Origin: Sarcophilus harrisii | Lineage: Eukaryota > Chordata > Mammalia > Dasyuromorphia > Dasyuridae | NCBI RefSeq assembly: GCF_902635505.1 | Contig: NC_045427.1 | Span: 56,136,539 to 56,200,538, forward strand | Length of the DNA: 64,000 nucleotides | Direction of reading: 5' to 3' | Shown: piece after piece, positions 46,801 to 56,544 of the stretch | How positions within the stretch are numbered: position 1 is the stretch's first letter | Layout of the letters: every line of letters starts with the position of its first letter | Notes under the pieces: generated by a model | The model's database searches: none | What the model was told of the DNA's origin: nothing | Seen by the model: the letters and a program-made list of their open reading frames with translations, nothing else | Program-made: the position numbers and the translations under genes

Positions 46801-47469
46801 CTTCAGATTTGCTGCAAGTCAAAAAGGATAAAAAGATGTGATAATTATTTTGGAAATTTCATACAAATGCAAGGAATTGCTGAAATATTCTCACTCACCC
46901 CCACCCAAAGATGAATCCAGTTCTTTTAAAAAGCAAATCTAGTGCAATTCCAGCTTTGACGTTCAATGTGTGATTATAAACATGGGATTAGGTCAGTTTT
47001 CTCCTAATGGGAATAATGCTTGCACTTCATGCCTTCTAGACATAATTGTAGGCAGTGTTCAAATTAAAGCCTTTTCATTCTCAAGGAACAATCTACAGGA
47101 TCACCAACCTGTCATAAAGCACTGGGAAAAAAATCTAGTCATTTGAACTGGCTCTTCCCACCTCCACCCCAATCTCCCCCCCACCCAGAAGTTTTTCTCA
47201 CAACAGAGGAAAAGCTCAATTCAAAGCCCTTTCAGATCTAGACCTACATGTTGTCATTTAGCTTTGGTTTCATTTGGTCTTTCATGGGATTCTAGGCTCT
47301 TCTCTCTACTATAGGAAAAATATAGGGATTGTTTGAATATAAATCTGTTAAGGGCTCAGCTTAAAAGTATCCCTCCTCACAGAAGATTGATGAATGAGTG
47401 AAGCCAGGAGTTTTAAGGATAAATCAGATTTAGGATCCCAACCAGCCTTATTAATTAGCTGGGTAAGTC

Positions 47470-47665
47470 CCCTCCTAAGAATAACTTACATTTCTATTGC
47501 ACTTTATGGTTTACAAACTACTTTCCTCACAACAGCCTTGTGTAAATATTACTAAACAGGAGCTCAGAGGGAAGTAACTCGATTGTGGCCACATACCTAG
47601 TTGTCAAAGCTGGAGTTTTAACCCAAGACTGGCTGGCTTCAAGTCCAATGCTATTGATGCTATGG
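47470..47665 (+). repeat. THER/MIR-like SINE relic
   Basis: 'catttctattgcactttatg', 'gtttacaaactactttcctc' and 'gtggccacatacctagttgt' with 'tggcttcaagtccaatgcta'. Diverged. Confidence 0.65.
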
Positions 47666-48759
47666 CAAGCATTCTTTCCTTCCTAACTCTTAATCAGGCT
47701 ACTTTTCCCTCTCCCTGGTGGAGTTCTGTTCTGAAATCCCCCATCTCCATTTCCCCAAGATCGTAATAGGAATTCTGTTCCCTCTGCCCAACAACCATCC
47801 CACTAGACCTTTGGCATCTCTAGGTAATATTTAGTACCCTAGTTTAAGGACTTGTGTGGATAGAATATTTTTCTTGGAAAATAAGAGCCCCCAAGCCCAA
47901 ATAAAAACCTTACATTTTAATTAATTTGCTTTGCCAAACAGGACACAGTGAAAACTTTAGTCTAATTGTACAGAAAATATAATTTTTGTAACCAGTAGCA
48001 AACATATCACCAGGATGGGTTTTTTTTGGGGGGGGTTATTTAAAAAAAAAAACCCAAGTCCCAGGCAAATTGGGTTTACCTCAGAAAGGTCACCCAGCTC
48101 CCCGCCAAAGACAAACTGCCAGACAAGAGACAGAGGGGAATGTCCTGCTCATACCACCCAGGAAAAAACTCAATAGATTTGATTCCAGTTCATCACATCC
48201 CCTTATTGGAATCACAGTCCAAAACTGGGATAGAAAAAGCTGAAGGGTGGAGGGTCAGGAGGAAGTGAGAATAAGCATTGGATGCTTCTTGGGATCTGGG
48301 TCCCAACTCTGCCTTTATCACTACACAGAAAGGGACTGTCTGATCAACTCCAAGGTTGAGTTCCCCTCGTATGGTTCCCTGGAGCCTGCCTTCCCACCCA
48401 TAACCTTAAGGATGAGTTCCAAACAGTGATCGCTTTAAATCCTATGGTCATAAAAAGAGTTCCAAACAGAAACAGCGAACAAGTCCTTCTCATACCGCCT
48501 GGCATGGCCAATGCGCAGAACCGAGGGGCCGCCAGCCCGGCCCACCTGCCTTCTTGAGGCGCTAGTCATGTCAGAGGCCACACAAGTGAGGGCACCTCGG
48601 GCTCGTTCCATCTGTGGTCCAGGATGGTGGATGCCAGGCGGGGAGTCCCACTGCAGAGGAAGGGGTGAGGGTGAGGACCAGCGTCAAAGGCGGCCCCAGG
48701 CGGGGCCAAGGGCAGGTGGGAAGCCAGAGGTCCGGGGTGGGGGCAGGCAGGAGGCCGGC

Positions 48760-49297
48760 TCACATCCCGTGCTTCTTGCGGATAACCGCCATGGCCAGCA
48801 GCCGGTCCTTCTCTCGGAGCTCCTCCCGGAGCTTGGCCTCGGTGAGCCGCAGGTGGCGGATGCTGCCCTTCATCTCCTTCATCTTCACCTCCATCAGGGC
48901 CAGGATGTCGCGCTGCTCGTTCAGCTTCCGCAGCAGCTCCTCCTCCGTGGTGCCAGAAGACAGCGAATAAGAATGGTCTGAGCCCGTGTCGGGGAAGCCC
49001 TCCTCGCCCACCACCACCAGCCGGGGCCCGGAGGCCGCGGCGGCCACGGCCGGGACTCCGAGCTCGGGCGCGGGGGCTCCCTCGGCCGAGGCGAACTCCA
49101 CCTGCACTGTCAGGTCGATGGGCTTCACGTCGTCCCCGGCGGGCGGCTGAGGGGGGGCGGCGGCGGCGGCTCCGCTCTCCACCGCCGCCTGCAGCGTGAG
49201 CAGCACGGCGGCCGAAGCGGACACTAGGGATGCCTGCGCCGGGGCCGGAAGCGCGGCCGGCTGCGGCTGCGGCTGCGGCTGGGGTGGCTGCGGCGAT

Positions 49298-49330
<33 letters not shown>

Positions 49331-49656
49331 TGCTGCTGCCTCCGCCGGGCCGCCGCTCCCGCCGCCCCGCCGCCCCCGGGCCGCCGGGCCTTGCGCTCAT
49401 TGACGCCGCGCAGCGGGAAGATGGTGGGGACGCGCACCGTGTAGGTCTTGCGGCCGCCCTGGAAGTGGACGCTGCAGAGGCGGTGGCCGGCCGTGGGCTG
49501 GAAGGTGGAGAAGCAGCCGCTGACGCCGGCCCGGGACACGTTCTTGAGCCACTGGCGCCGCAGCTCCGCGTCCTTGGGGAAGGTGTAGAAGTGCAGCGCC
49601 TTGTCCCGGTGCGAGTTGTTGTAGCAGCCCGGCACGCAGCACGTGAAGCCCGGCAT
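48760..49656 (-). CDS. THAP11: THAP11 (Ronin), THAP-domain transcription regulator
   Basis: THAP11 binds promoter 'ACTACA' elements with ZNF143 and HCFC1 and supports growth, metabolism and cobalamin-pathway genes in the nucleus. The single-exon ORF gives 298 residues (human about 314). Residues 1-80 are the C2CH THAP zinc finger: [19 protein letters not shown] and the closing VPTIFP; Phe80, altered in human cobalamin disease, is kept. A polyglutamine tract of 14 follows near residue 110 (CAG codons with one CAA inside and one CAA at its end), then a Pro-Gln run (PQPQPQPQP) and an Ala/Gly-rich middle. The HCFC1-binding motif DHSY is at 227-230, followed by a leucine-rich coiled coil ([20 protein letters not shown]) to the end at RKKHGM. 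The length difference from human is mostly the shorter glutamine tract. Start chosen because the THAP fold begins at Met1. Confidence 0.98.
49285..49330 (-). repeat. THAP11: CAG/CAA trinucleotide tract of THAP11
   Basis: On the coding strand: 3 CAG, one CAA, 9 CAG, one terminal CAA, encoding 14 Gln. A GGCTGC-type hexamer run (49255-49284 on the plus strand) encoding Gln-Pro repeats adjoins it. Human alleles are about 29 Gln and expansions cause a spinocerebellar ataxia. Confidence 0.9.
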
Positions 49657-50067
49657 CGCGGCGGCCCCGACCCGCCGACGGCCCCGGCCTCGGGCCTCGG
49701 CCGCCGCCGCCGCCCGACCGCTCGGGCCCGGAAAGCTCCGAGGGCCTCGGCCGAGACCCGGCCTCCGGCTCCGCCTCGGGGCCCGGCCTCACCCCCGGGC
49801 CCTGTCCTCGGGACCCCGGGACACCCACCGACGGGCGAGGCCTCAGCGCCCGCACAGACGCCTTACGTCCCCCCACCGGCCGGGAGGCGGCGTCCCGCCC
49901 CGCCCCGAGCGGAGCCGGGCCTCGCCTCGTTCGCTCGCTCTCCTAGGGACGCTCCCCGACGGCCCCCGCGCCGTCCACCCGCCCGCCGGCAGTCTCCGCA
50001 GCCACCAGAGCCTGTCAGTCAGTCAGTCAGTCCCCGGGCCGCGACGAAGAAGCGCCCGGGAAGTCGG

Positions 50068-50086
50068 ACTACGCCCCCCACAATGC
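50068..50086 (+). promoter_or_regulatory. SBS-like motif 1, THAP11 promoter
   Basis: ACTACGCCCCCCACAATGC keeps the ACTAC head and the CCCACAATGC tail of the ZNF143/THAP11 composite site; four changes lie in the middle. Motif evidence only. Confidence 0.5.
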
Positions 50087-50292
50087 ACCGCGCCGCGCGC
50101 TTCCGCCGTTGGCCGCACTGCTTCCGGGGTCAAAGCTGGAGGGAAGGTCAAAGTGACTCGGCGCTCGTCCGGAAAAACCAGCCGCGCGGCGTTCCACCAG
50201 GCCTACGTTCCAGCTCTGGTGAGACAAACGAGATTTATTTCCGGATGAATGAACGTAGAGTTCCTTGCATACAGTCATACTCCATTCGGAGA

Positions 50293-50311
50293 ACTGCTTT
50301 TCCCATGATGC
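50293..50311 (+). promoter_or_regulatory. SBS-like motif 2, THAP11 promoter
   Basis: ACTGCTTTTCCCATGATGC matches the TTCCCATGATGC half of the ZNF143-type site well, with a changed ACTACA head. Confidence 0.55.
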
Positions 50312-50352
50312 TCAGCTTCCCGCCCGCTCCGCCCCTCACTCAGGGGCGGGGA

Positions 50353-50371
50353 ACTACAACTCTCGGCGTAC
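50353..50371 (+). promoter_or_regulatory. SBS-like motif 3, THAP11 promoter
   Basis: ACTACAACTCTCGGCGTAC keeps the ACTACAA head; its five differences from the consensus are all transitions. It is 60 bp from motif 2 in the same orientation. Confidence 0.5.
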
Positions 50372-51914
50372 ACCGCGCGCAACAGCGGCCCCGCCTCTTG
50401 CCCTGGGGAGTGCATCCCCTTCGTCAACAAGCCCACGCCTCGAGGTGGCGGGCTAGCACCCCGCGGGGGCTGGGCGGGAACGTTTCCCCGGCCCCCTGTC
50501 CCACCCGCTTCCCCGATCTGTAGCACTCAGAACCCGTCCTGGGCATGTGAGGCCCGCGGGGAGAAGCGAGTCGCTGTCATCCAGCCCTCGAGTGACAGGC
50601 AGTTAGTAAGAGCCTGCTGTGTGTGAGCCCAGCTGGGCCAACCGAGCTCCGTCTGCGGGGCCAGGGCCCGGTCACCGCCCCTCCCCCGCCGCCCCTGGTC
50701 TGCCTCCCGCTTTTCTCTCCATTTCCTGCCCTTCCCCATTACTCTCCGCTCCGCCCCCTTCTCCGGCTGGGGTTCCCCGAGTCTTCGGTCTGTATCCTCC
50801 CACCTGCCCCATCTCCCTCCTTTCACTGGGATAATTTCAGGAAATCGTGATTTAGAGCCTAAGGGGTGCAAGAGCTTTGTGCTGGACCCACGTGACAAAA
50901 CCCCAGCATTTCCCTAAGTCGTGATTCTTGCCCCGAGGAAACCCGCAGTCAGTGAACACAAAGACATAATAACCGAATTTAAGAAGAGCGAGAGGAAACG
51001 CTACTGGAAGTCCAAAGGCCAAAGCTCATGCCTCGGGTTCCACCTCAGATTCAGAGTTTACATAAATCATAGTCCTTGCCCAAAGGAAGATTTCAAAAGA
51101 TATACTAGAGTAAATTGGAGAGGAGGAAGCCTGGGTGCTGCTTGAGATCCAAAAGTCAAAGCTTTGTCTTGCTACTGAATTGCATATTCTTTCAGTCATC
51201 CTCTAGGCTTACCTAAAGTGCACAAATTAAGTAATTTTATCTAGACAAATTATTTGAAAACTGCAGGATAGGTTGAGTTTTATCCGGGTAACGCATATTG
51301 ACATTCAGCTAAAATGGGCCAGAAAGAATTCGCCATGAGAACAGAGAAAGTTAAAAACTCATTCTGAGTAAGAGATAGTCATCCAAACACTCGTCTTTAT
51401 TCATCTCTAGAGTCCATTGAGTTATTTTTTTATTTTTTTAACACAATAAGAAACTGCTTCTGGCTCCATCAGATTGGAGCACTTGATCCTCTTCCTTTTC
51501 CTCTAAGGGACCCCTTTCCTTTGGATTCATGCACTTAGTCCATACAGAGTTCATTTCTGAGAAAATTTAACCTCTAATGGGAGGTTTTAGGCTCTCATTC
51601 ATATCTATTTCATTATTTCTCAATTGCATATAAAAATATTTTAACACTCACTTTTAAGAATTTTGAGTTTAAAATTCTCCTTTCCTACTCGAGAAGGCAA
51701 GCAATATGATATAGATTATACATGTGAAGTCGTGGAAAATATTTTCACAATAGACTGTGTTGCAGAAAAAAACAGACACAGACAAGAAAGCCAAGAGAAA
51801 TAAGTGCTTAAACCTGCACTCAGATTTCATCACTTCTTCCTCTGAAGACCGATGACATTGTCCTCATGGATCCTTTGGAACTGTCTTGAATCATTGTCTT
51901 GATCAAAAGTGGTC

Positions 51915-52320
51915 CTTTAAAATTTTTTTTCTATAAACAAAAAATTATTTTTGGCCACCTTTCCCAATTAAAAAAAAAAAGGAAAACAAATCTTTTGTAA
52001 CAAATATGCATAGTCAAAACAAATTGCCACATTGATTATATCTAAAATTGTAGGGTTCTTGATTGAAATTGAGTTCATCATCTTTCATTCCAAAGATGAG
52101 TAGCAATGGTTCCTCATTGAATTATAGTCAGAGTTGGTCATTGCATTAGAGAACTCAAGTTTTTCACATTTATTTGCCTTGTAATGTTGTGTGTCGTATA
52201 AATTGTTCTCCTGGTTCTGCTCATTCTTTTATGGATCACTTTGCACAAGTTTTCAGAGGGATCTCTAAAACTGCTTCTTTCATAGTTTTTCCAACAATGA
52301 TATTGCTAACCTTTCTCTTT
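51915..52320 (-). mobile_element. Old L1-like 3' UTR relic
   Basis: Inverted remnants such as 'caaatatgcatagtcaaaac', 'aaattgccacattgattata' and 'ttctcctggttctgctcatt' match the older marsupial L1 3' region, where the last block also occurs. Heavily diverged; family uncertain. Confidence 0.5.
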
Positions 52321-52339
52321 CACTGGCAATCCATGGAAA

Positions 52340-52760
52340 AACTTGCTTAAGGCCTAAGGTTTGCTCTGCCACAAATAGGACACAAATAATCCCTATCAAC
52401 ATTTAAGGTAGATTTTCTAACTTTGAGCTTCTCACCTTTCTTCTGAGCTAATTCAATTCTGTTTTGCTAATAGAGCATAGTCCTTTCTCTGATGAGGGCA
52501 CGCTATGCTGGTTATGTGGCAGTGTCCCCCTTGTCATCCAATGAATTCTAAAGTTCCTAAGAAAGACTTTGAGAGTGTCCTATCAATATTTCTGACCACC
52601 TTGTGAGAGCTTGTGAGTTCTCCATAAAACAGTTTTCTTGGTACATTTGGCATTCGAACAGTGTGGCAAGCCCAATTGAGTTGCACTCTCTGCAGTAGAG
52701 TTGGAATGCTTGGCAGTTTAGTATGAGAAATGCCCTTAATATCCTACCAAGTGATCTTTA
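52340..52760 (-). mobile_element. Decayed non-LTR retrotransposon, ORF C-terminus (RTE/CR1-like)
   Basis: Minus-strand translation near 52700-52600 reads VQLNWACHTVRMPNVPRKLF followed by YGEL, matching the LxWxGHxxRMPxxRxPKxLFYGEL pattern of a widespread LINE-type ORF. Further on it reads YLCPICGRA, the cysteine pair of that ORF's end. Frame is broken between these parts. Clade not certain. Confidence 0.55.
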
Positions 52761-52889
52761 GAATCTTCCTGAGACAATTTATAATCGTTATAAATGGTTT
52801 AGAATGAGAAACAGTGGATTAAGGTACAGACTTAAAATGGAAAATATCTTAGTCTAGTTAAGATTGTTGCTTAGCCCCAAAATCTGAAA

Positions 52890-53170
52890 GAATTGGGGCA
52901 TTGAGTAGTAGGTAGGTGGTACATAGTAAAGTCTGAACTTGTAGTCACATATAGCTGAGTCCTAACACTGCTTCAGTTACCTACTATCTGAGTGAGCCTG
53001 TGAAAGTCACTTAGCCCCTCTCAGGCTCAGTTCCCTCTTCTGTAGAACACTCATAATAATAGCTGGTATCTTATCAGGTTGCTTTGAGGATCGGTTGATA
53101 TAAAGGAAGTGAATTGTTTTGTAAACCTTAAAACTATAAATAATTGTAAACTATTGTTATGATCAGACTA
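52890..53170 (+). repeat. MIR/MON-type SINE
   Basis: 'gagtagtaggtaggtggtac' head, 'gtgaaagtcacttagcccct', 'aataatagctggtatcttat' and a 'gaattgttttgtaaacctta' tail in SINE order. Confidence 0.7.
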
Positions 53171-54036
53171 AGGTGTCTTGAATTCACCTTAGACCCAATA
53201 GAAAGGAAAACCTTTGAAGGGATTTGAAGGTCAAGAGGTTTTATTTTACTGAGCCCTGGGACCTGAGATGAAACAAAGGAGTAGTTCATAGGATTTAAGT
53301 ATGTTTAAAGAGTTAGGAGTTTGAGAAACCCTTAACATTGATGTTGAAATCTTCTGGTATATAAGGGCAGAAGAGGATAATCTAGGTGATGAACTTTTTT
53401 AAGAAAGGAGGGAAAATGACCTGGGGGGAAGAGGGACCTGTTCAGCTACTATAAATTAGGTAGACATTGTTGCTTTGGTGAATTTAAAAGGAAGAGAGAA
53501 AAGAATTCCTGAGTGACAGTGGTAAAGGCAGAGTCTGGAAATGGCTGAGAAGGAACAAAGAGTATTCTGATTATCCCAGCTTGGTATCTGGGACACAAAG
53601 TTCAGGAAAGGAGGCAGTGAAAACAAGTTAAGGTAGGATGAGCTAGAAAGAGAAAGTATTGATGCGGTTCTTGAGGTGTGAGGAATCCCTTCTGCTTGGC
53701 CCATAGGTCCAACATGAAAGAATTCTCCAATCTGAAAAGTCTGAAATGGAAAAAGGGATTTTTATTGGCACTGAGAAGCCAGCTTTGTTAGGAAAACAGA
53801 CTCCTTAGTGGTAAGGTCCTATCAGAGAACTAATAAAGGTTATCACTGAAAAGAGCATATCTTCATAGCAGGCAAGAGTCCTGGCAGGCAGCTGTACCAA
53901 GAAGAGAAGTCCTTTGGCAAAGTATAATCCTCGTTTGCACTTCTGCAGAGATTTGGAGTTCAAAATTGTCTTTATTGGTGGTCTGGGGCTAGGACTTCCA
54001 TTGAATGAGATTTCTCCAATGTTGTCAATGCCCTCA

Positions 54037-54960
54037 TGTTAGGATTCTTACAAAGTGATAAGTCAGTGGTCTAATTTTAGCATCGTGCTTAGCAATTCTC
54101 TAGTTCAGAGTTCATGCCTTTGACACCTTTAAGAATTCACACATTAGTTCACACATTAGTGGTTGAGATTCACAAGTCAGGATTCAGTATGAGATTCACA
54201 AGTTCAGTGGAGGAGATTCACAAGTCACAGCTCCCACAATCCCACTCTGGGAGGAGGAGTCAACCTTTGAGTTCACACCTCTAAAAGAGCATATAAAAGG
54301 ACAAGCACTAGAGACTTTTGAGAGATTGAGAGACCCAGAATTCAGTTGGGAGATTCAAAACCAGGATTTTCTGAATCCTGGTTTCAGAGAGAGCTAGAGG
54401 CTGAAGCTGGCAGAGGCAAAGGACAAGCTACAAGAGCTCTTGGAACCAAGGAGAGATAGACCTCTAAGAAAACTAGTCGGGCTATTTTGAAGAAGAAAAT
54501 AAAGGACTGAACTTTTTTTTTTTTTTTTTTTTAGGACTGAACTTTTAACAGCTGGCTACATTTGAGGTGATTATTACTTTGAACTGAAACTAAGGCTGCC
54601 TCCAGAAGCTCCCCAAGAAATCTCCTCCCAGAGAACCATTATATTTAAGAGAAGAGAATCATTACTCCCCCCCCCCCCCCCCCACCTAGATTTCCAGTTG
54701 AAAGGAGAGTACTTATCTCGGAATTTCAAGCCATTCAATAGGAATATTAGGCCCAGATCACCAACTGAATAAAATCATTTTGAAGGCTTTTTCCCAGAGT
54801 CTTAGAAATTTCCTGAAGGGGATCTGGGCCACCCCAAAAAATCAATGGAGGGTGAGTCAAACAAGATCTCCAATTGAATGAAGCCACTTAACTTGGGAAA
54901 GGTTTGTCTGGGAAAGTATACTTTTTCCCAGACTTTTTGGAGTCTGAGACCCTGAATCTA
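54037..54960 (+). mobile_element. LTR-like relic, boundaries uncertain
   Basis: Begins at a TG (TGTTAGGATTCTTACAAAG), then has repeated GATTCACAAGT words (54160-54230), a TATA box (GCATATAAAAGG near 54290), an AATAAAGG signal near 54499 and a long A/G-rich downstream part. The order resembles U3-R-U5 of an endogenous retroviral LTR. I found no matching target duplication, so ends and class are unsure. No retroviral gene adjoins it. Confidence 0.35.
54503..54546 (-). mobile_element. Poly(A)-only retroinsertion with 14-bp target duplication
   Basis: AGGACTGAACTTTT occurs at 54503-54516 and 54533-54546 with 16 T between. The second copy runs into AACA, giving the L1-endonuclease-like site TTTT/AA. 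This fits target-primed insertion of little more than a poly(A) tail, minus orientation. Confidence 0.6.
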
Positions 54961-54994
54961 ATGTCAGGGTTCACTCCTGTAGTTATGATCTCTA

Positions 54995-55310
54995 CCACAT
55001 GGTTCCAACGTGGCGTAGTAAATAATATTAGGCTGGGAAGTTAGGAATTCCTGAGTTTGAATCATCCCCATATGTGGAACGCAATATAAATTAAATACAG
55101 TTCTTCTATACATATTTCCACATATATAACATATTATCTGTATATTGTTGGAAAAGTTACCTTTTCTAAGACTCAGCTTCTTCATTTATAAAAAGGAGGT
55201 AAGGATGGCACCAACTTCACAGGATTAAATGAGATAATATATGTAAAGTGCTTAGCATGGTGCTGGCTATATAATAGGAACTGTATAAATGCTGGTTATT
55301 ATTAAGTCAG
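54995..55310 (+). repeat. MIR/THER-like SINE interrupted by an AT-rich insert
   Basis: Head 'acgtggcgtagtaaataata' to 'tgagtttgaatcatcccc', then an unrelated AT-rich segment (about 55070-55145), then 'tggaaaagttaccttttcta' to 'gataatatatgtaaagtgct'. The two halves join in normal SINE order. Confidence 0.6.
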
Positions 55311-55589
55311 ATAGCAAGAAACAAAGCCACTGATGTTTTACTATAGCAGTAATTGAAAGCTATCCACCAACTCTTGCCCCATCCCATCTGTTAAATCGCT
55401 ATCTCTATCTCTATCTCTAAGTCTTTGAGAATCTTTGCAGATTCTCCCCACTGTCACTGACACACCAGTATCCTTCCCAGGGTACATTAATCTCCTCAGT
55501 CCTAACCAACTAATCTATAACAGGAATGCAGACCTTAAAAGGTGCTAGGGAACTTCTACTGAAGTAAATGGGATTGGAACTAGACTATT

Positions 55590-55905
55590 TTTTTTTTCAG
55601 ATTCATGGTTTTATTTTTATAATAGCTTTTAATTTTCAAAATACATGCAAAGATAGTTTTCAACATTCACCCTTGCAAAACCTTGTGTTCCAACATTTTC
55701 TCCCTCTGTTCCCCTCACCAGTAAGTAATCCAATATAAGTTAAACGTGTGCAAAATTCTTCTACAGATAATTTCACATTTATCATGTTACACAAGAAAAA
55801 TCAGATTGAAAAAGGAAAAAAGTGAGAAAGAAAAAAAAGCAACAACAAAAAAAGGTGAAAATACTATGTTGTGATCCACATTCAGTCTCCATAGTCCTCT
55901 TTACC
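55590..55905 (-). mobile_element. Older L1 3' UTR fragment
   Basis: Complement of the older marsupial L1 end: 'atagttttcaacattcaccc', 'ttgcaaaaccttgtgttcca', 'gatccacattcagtctccat'. The same family occurs at 33200-33290 in the other orientation. Confidence 0.75.
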
Positions 55906-55963
55906 AGACCATTATTTGGTCAGATAGACCAACAGAACAAACTGTGTACACATGTACATAACA

Positions 55964-56544
55964 TTGATTAGTTCCAATTTATCTTCAGGAAAGATTGTCT
56001 ACATAGATGTTTACATTCTTTGTCTCCTCACTTGAAGCCCTCAAGATTAAATAAAGGGACTATTTATCCTCTCTTGGTAAACTCAATGATGCTTAGCAGA
56101 GTGCTTAACACATAGTAGGTGCTTGATGTCTAAGGATTATTTGACAACAGTGAGAAGTGTAGAAGGAGAAGGTTCTGGACCAACAGTACTAGAAACCCAG
56201 ATCCTCAGGATTTCCCCAAAAAGCCTGAACTCAGTAGTGCATAGCCAACCTCTGGAGGCGCTACTGGGAGGAAGAATGGGGGAAGTGAGTACAGAGTGGA
56301 TGCTACATTTCATTCCTTGATGTTTAGAGATTATGACCACATGATATGGCAACATCTATTTAAAATGTACTTGTGATTTTATGTATCAATGTTAACTATG
56401 TGTTAAGCACTCCGCTAAGCACTGAGTTTACCAAGAGAGGATAAATAGTCCCTTCATTTAATCTTGAGGACTTCAGGTGAGGAGACAAAGAATCCAAACA
56501 TCTATGTAGACAAGCTTTCCTGAAGATAAATTGGAAGTAATCAA
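55964..56544. repeat. Inverted repeat: ~150-bp arms, 278-bp spacer
   Basis: Left arm 55964-56116, right arm 56395-56544. The right arm's complement matches the left with about eight substitutions and one 3-bp gap over 153 bp (about 94%), for example AATTTATCTTCAGGAAAG and GACTATTTATCCTCTCTTGG. The inner ends resemble MIR tails. It could form a hairpin; no clear target duplication is seen. Confidence 0.85.

Larger units (their letters stand above)
43062..48500. other. Intergenic region NUTF2-THAP11, with likely THAP11 3' UTR
   Basis: No coding exon recognised. Contains SINE relics at about 43225-43340, 43585-43800 ('atggcacctcctgtgtacca', 'ggcactttattttacaaata'), 44380-44520 and 47470-47665, and AT-rich unique sequence. 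The THAP11 3' UTR should extend left from 48759, but I could not fix its end; minus-strand ATTAAA-like signals occur near 47925. Confidence 0.6.
49657..50530. promoter_or_regulatory. THAP11: THAP11 CpG-island promoter and 5' UTR
   Basis: Strong CpG island continuing from the coding exon to about 50530, with a (CAGT)n run at 50008-50029. A plausible start is between about 49990 and 50070. ETS-like cores (CTTCCGGGG near 50120, TTTCCGGA near 50237) and three SBS-like motifs lie upstream. In human this promoter is near CENPT, on the opposite strand; no CENPT exon is seen here. Confidence 0.75.

Noticed and set aside
49297-50523. 408-residue plus-strand open frame over THAP11 and its promoter
   Set aside because: It is antisense to an intact conserved THAP11 exon, starts in the CTG repeat (poly-Leu) and is Arg/Pro/Ala-rich throughout, as expected from GC-rich DNA without stops.
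54140-54235. Regularly spaced 'gattcacaagt' words as a CRISPR-like array
   Set aside because: Only three or four imperfect words with unequal spacing, in a vertebrate LTR-like repeat; these resemble U3 repeats.
54667-54683. C17 run as a functional element
   Set aside because: Most simply a homopolymer slip or sequencing-difficult tract; nothing around it suggests a function.
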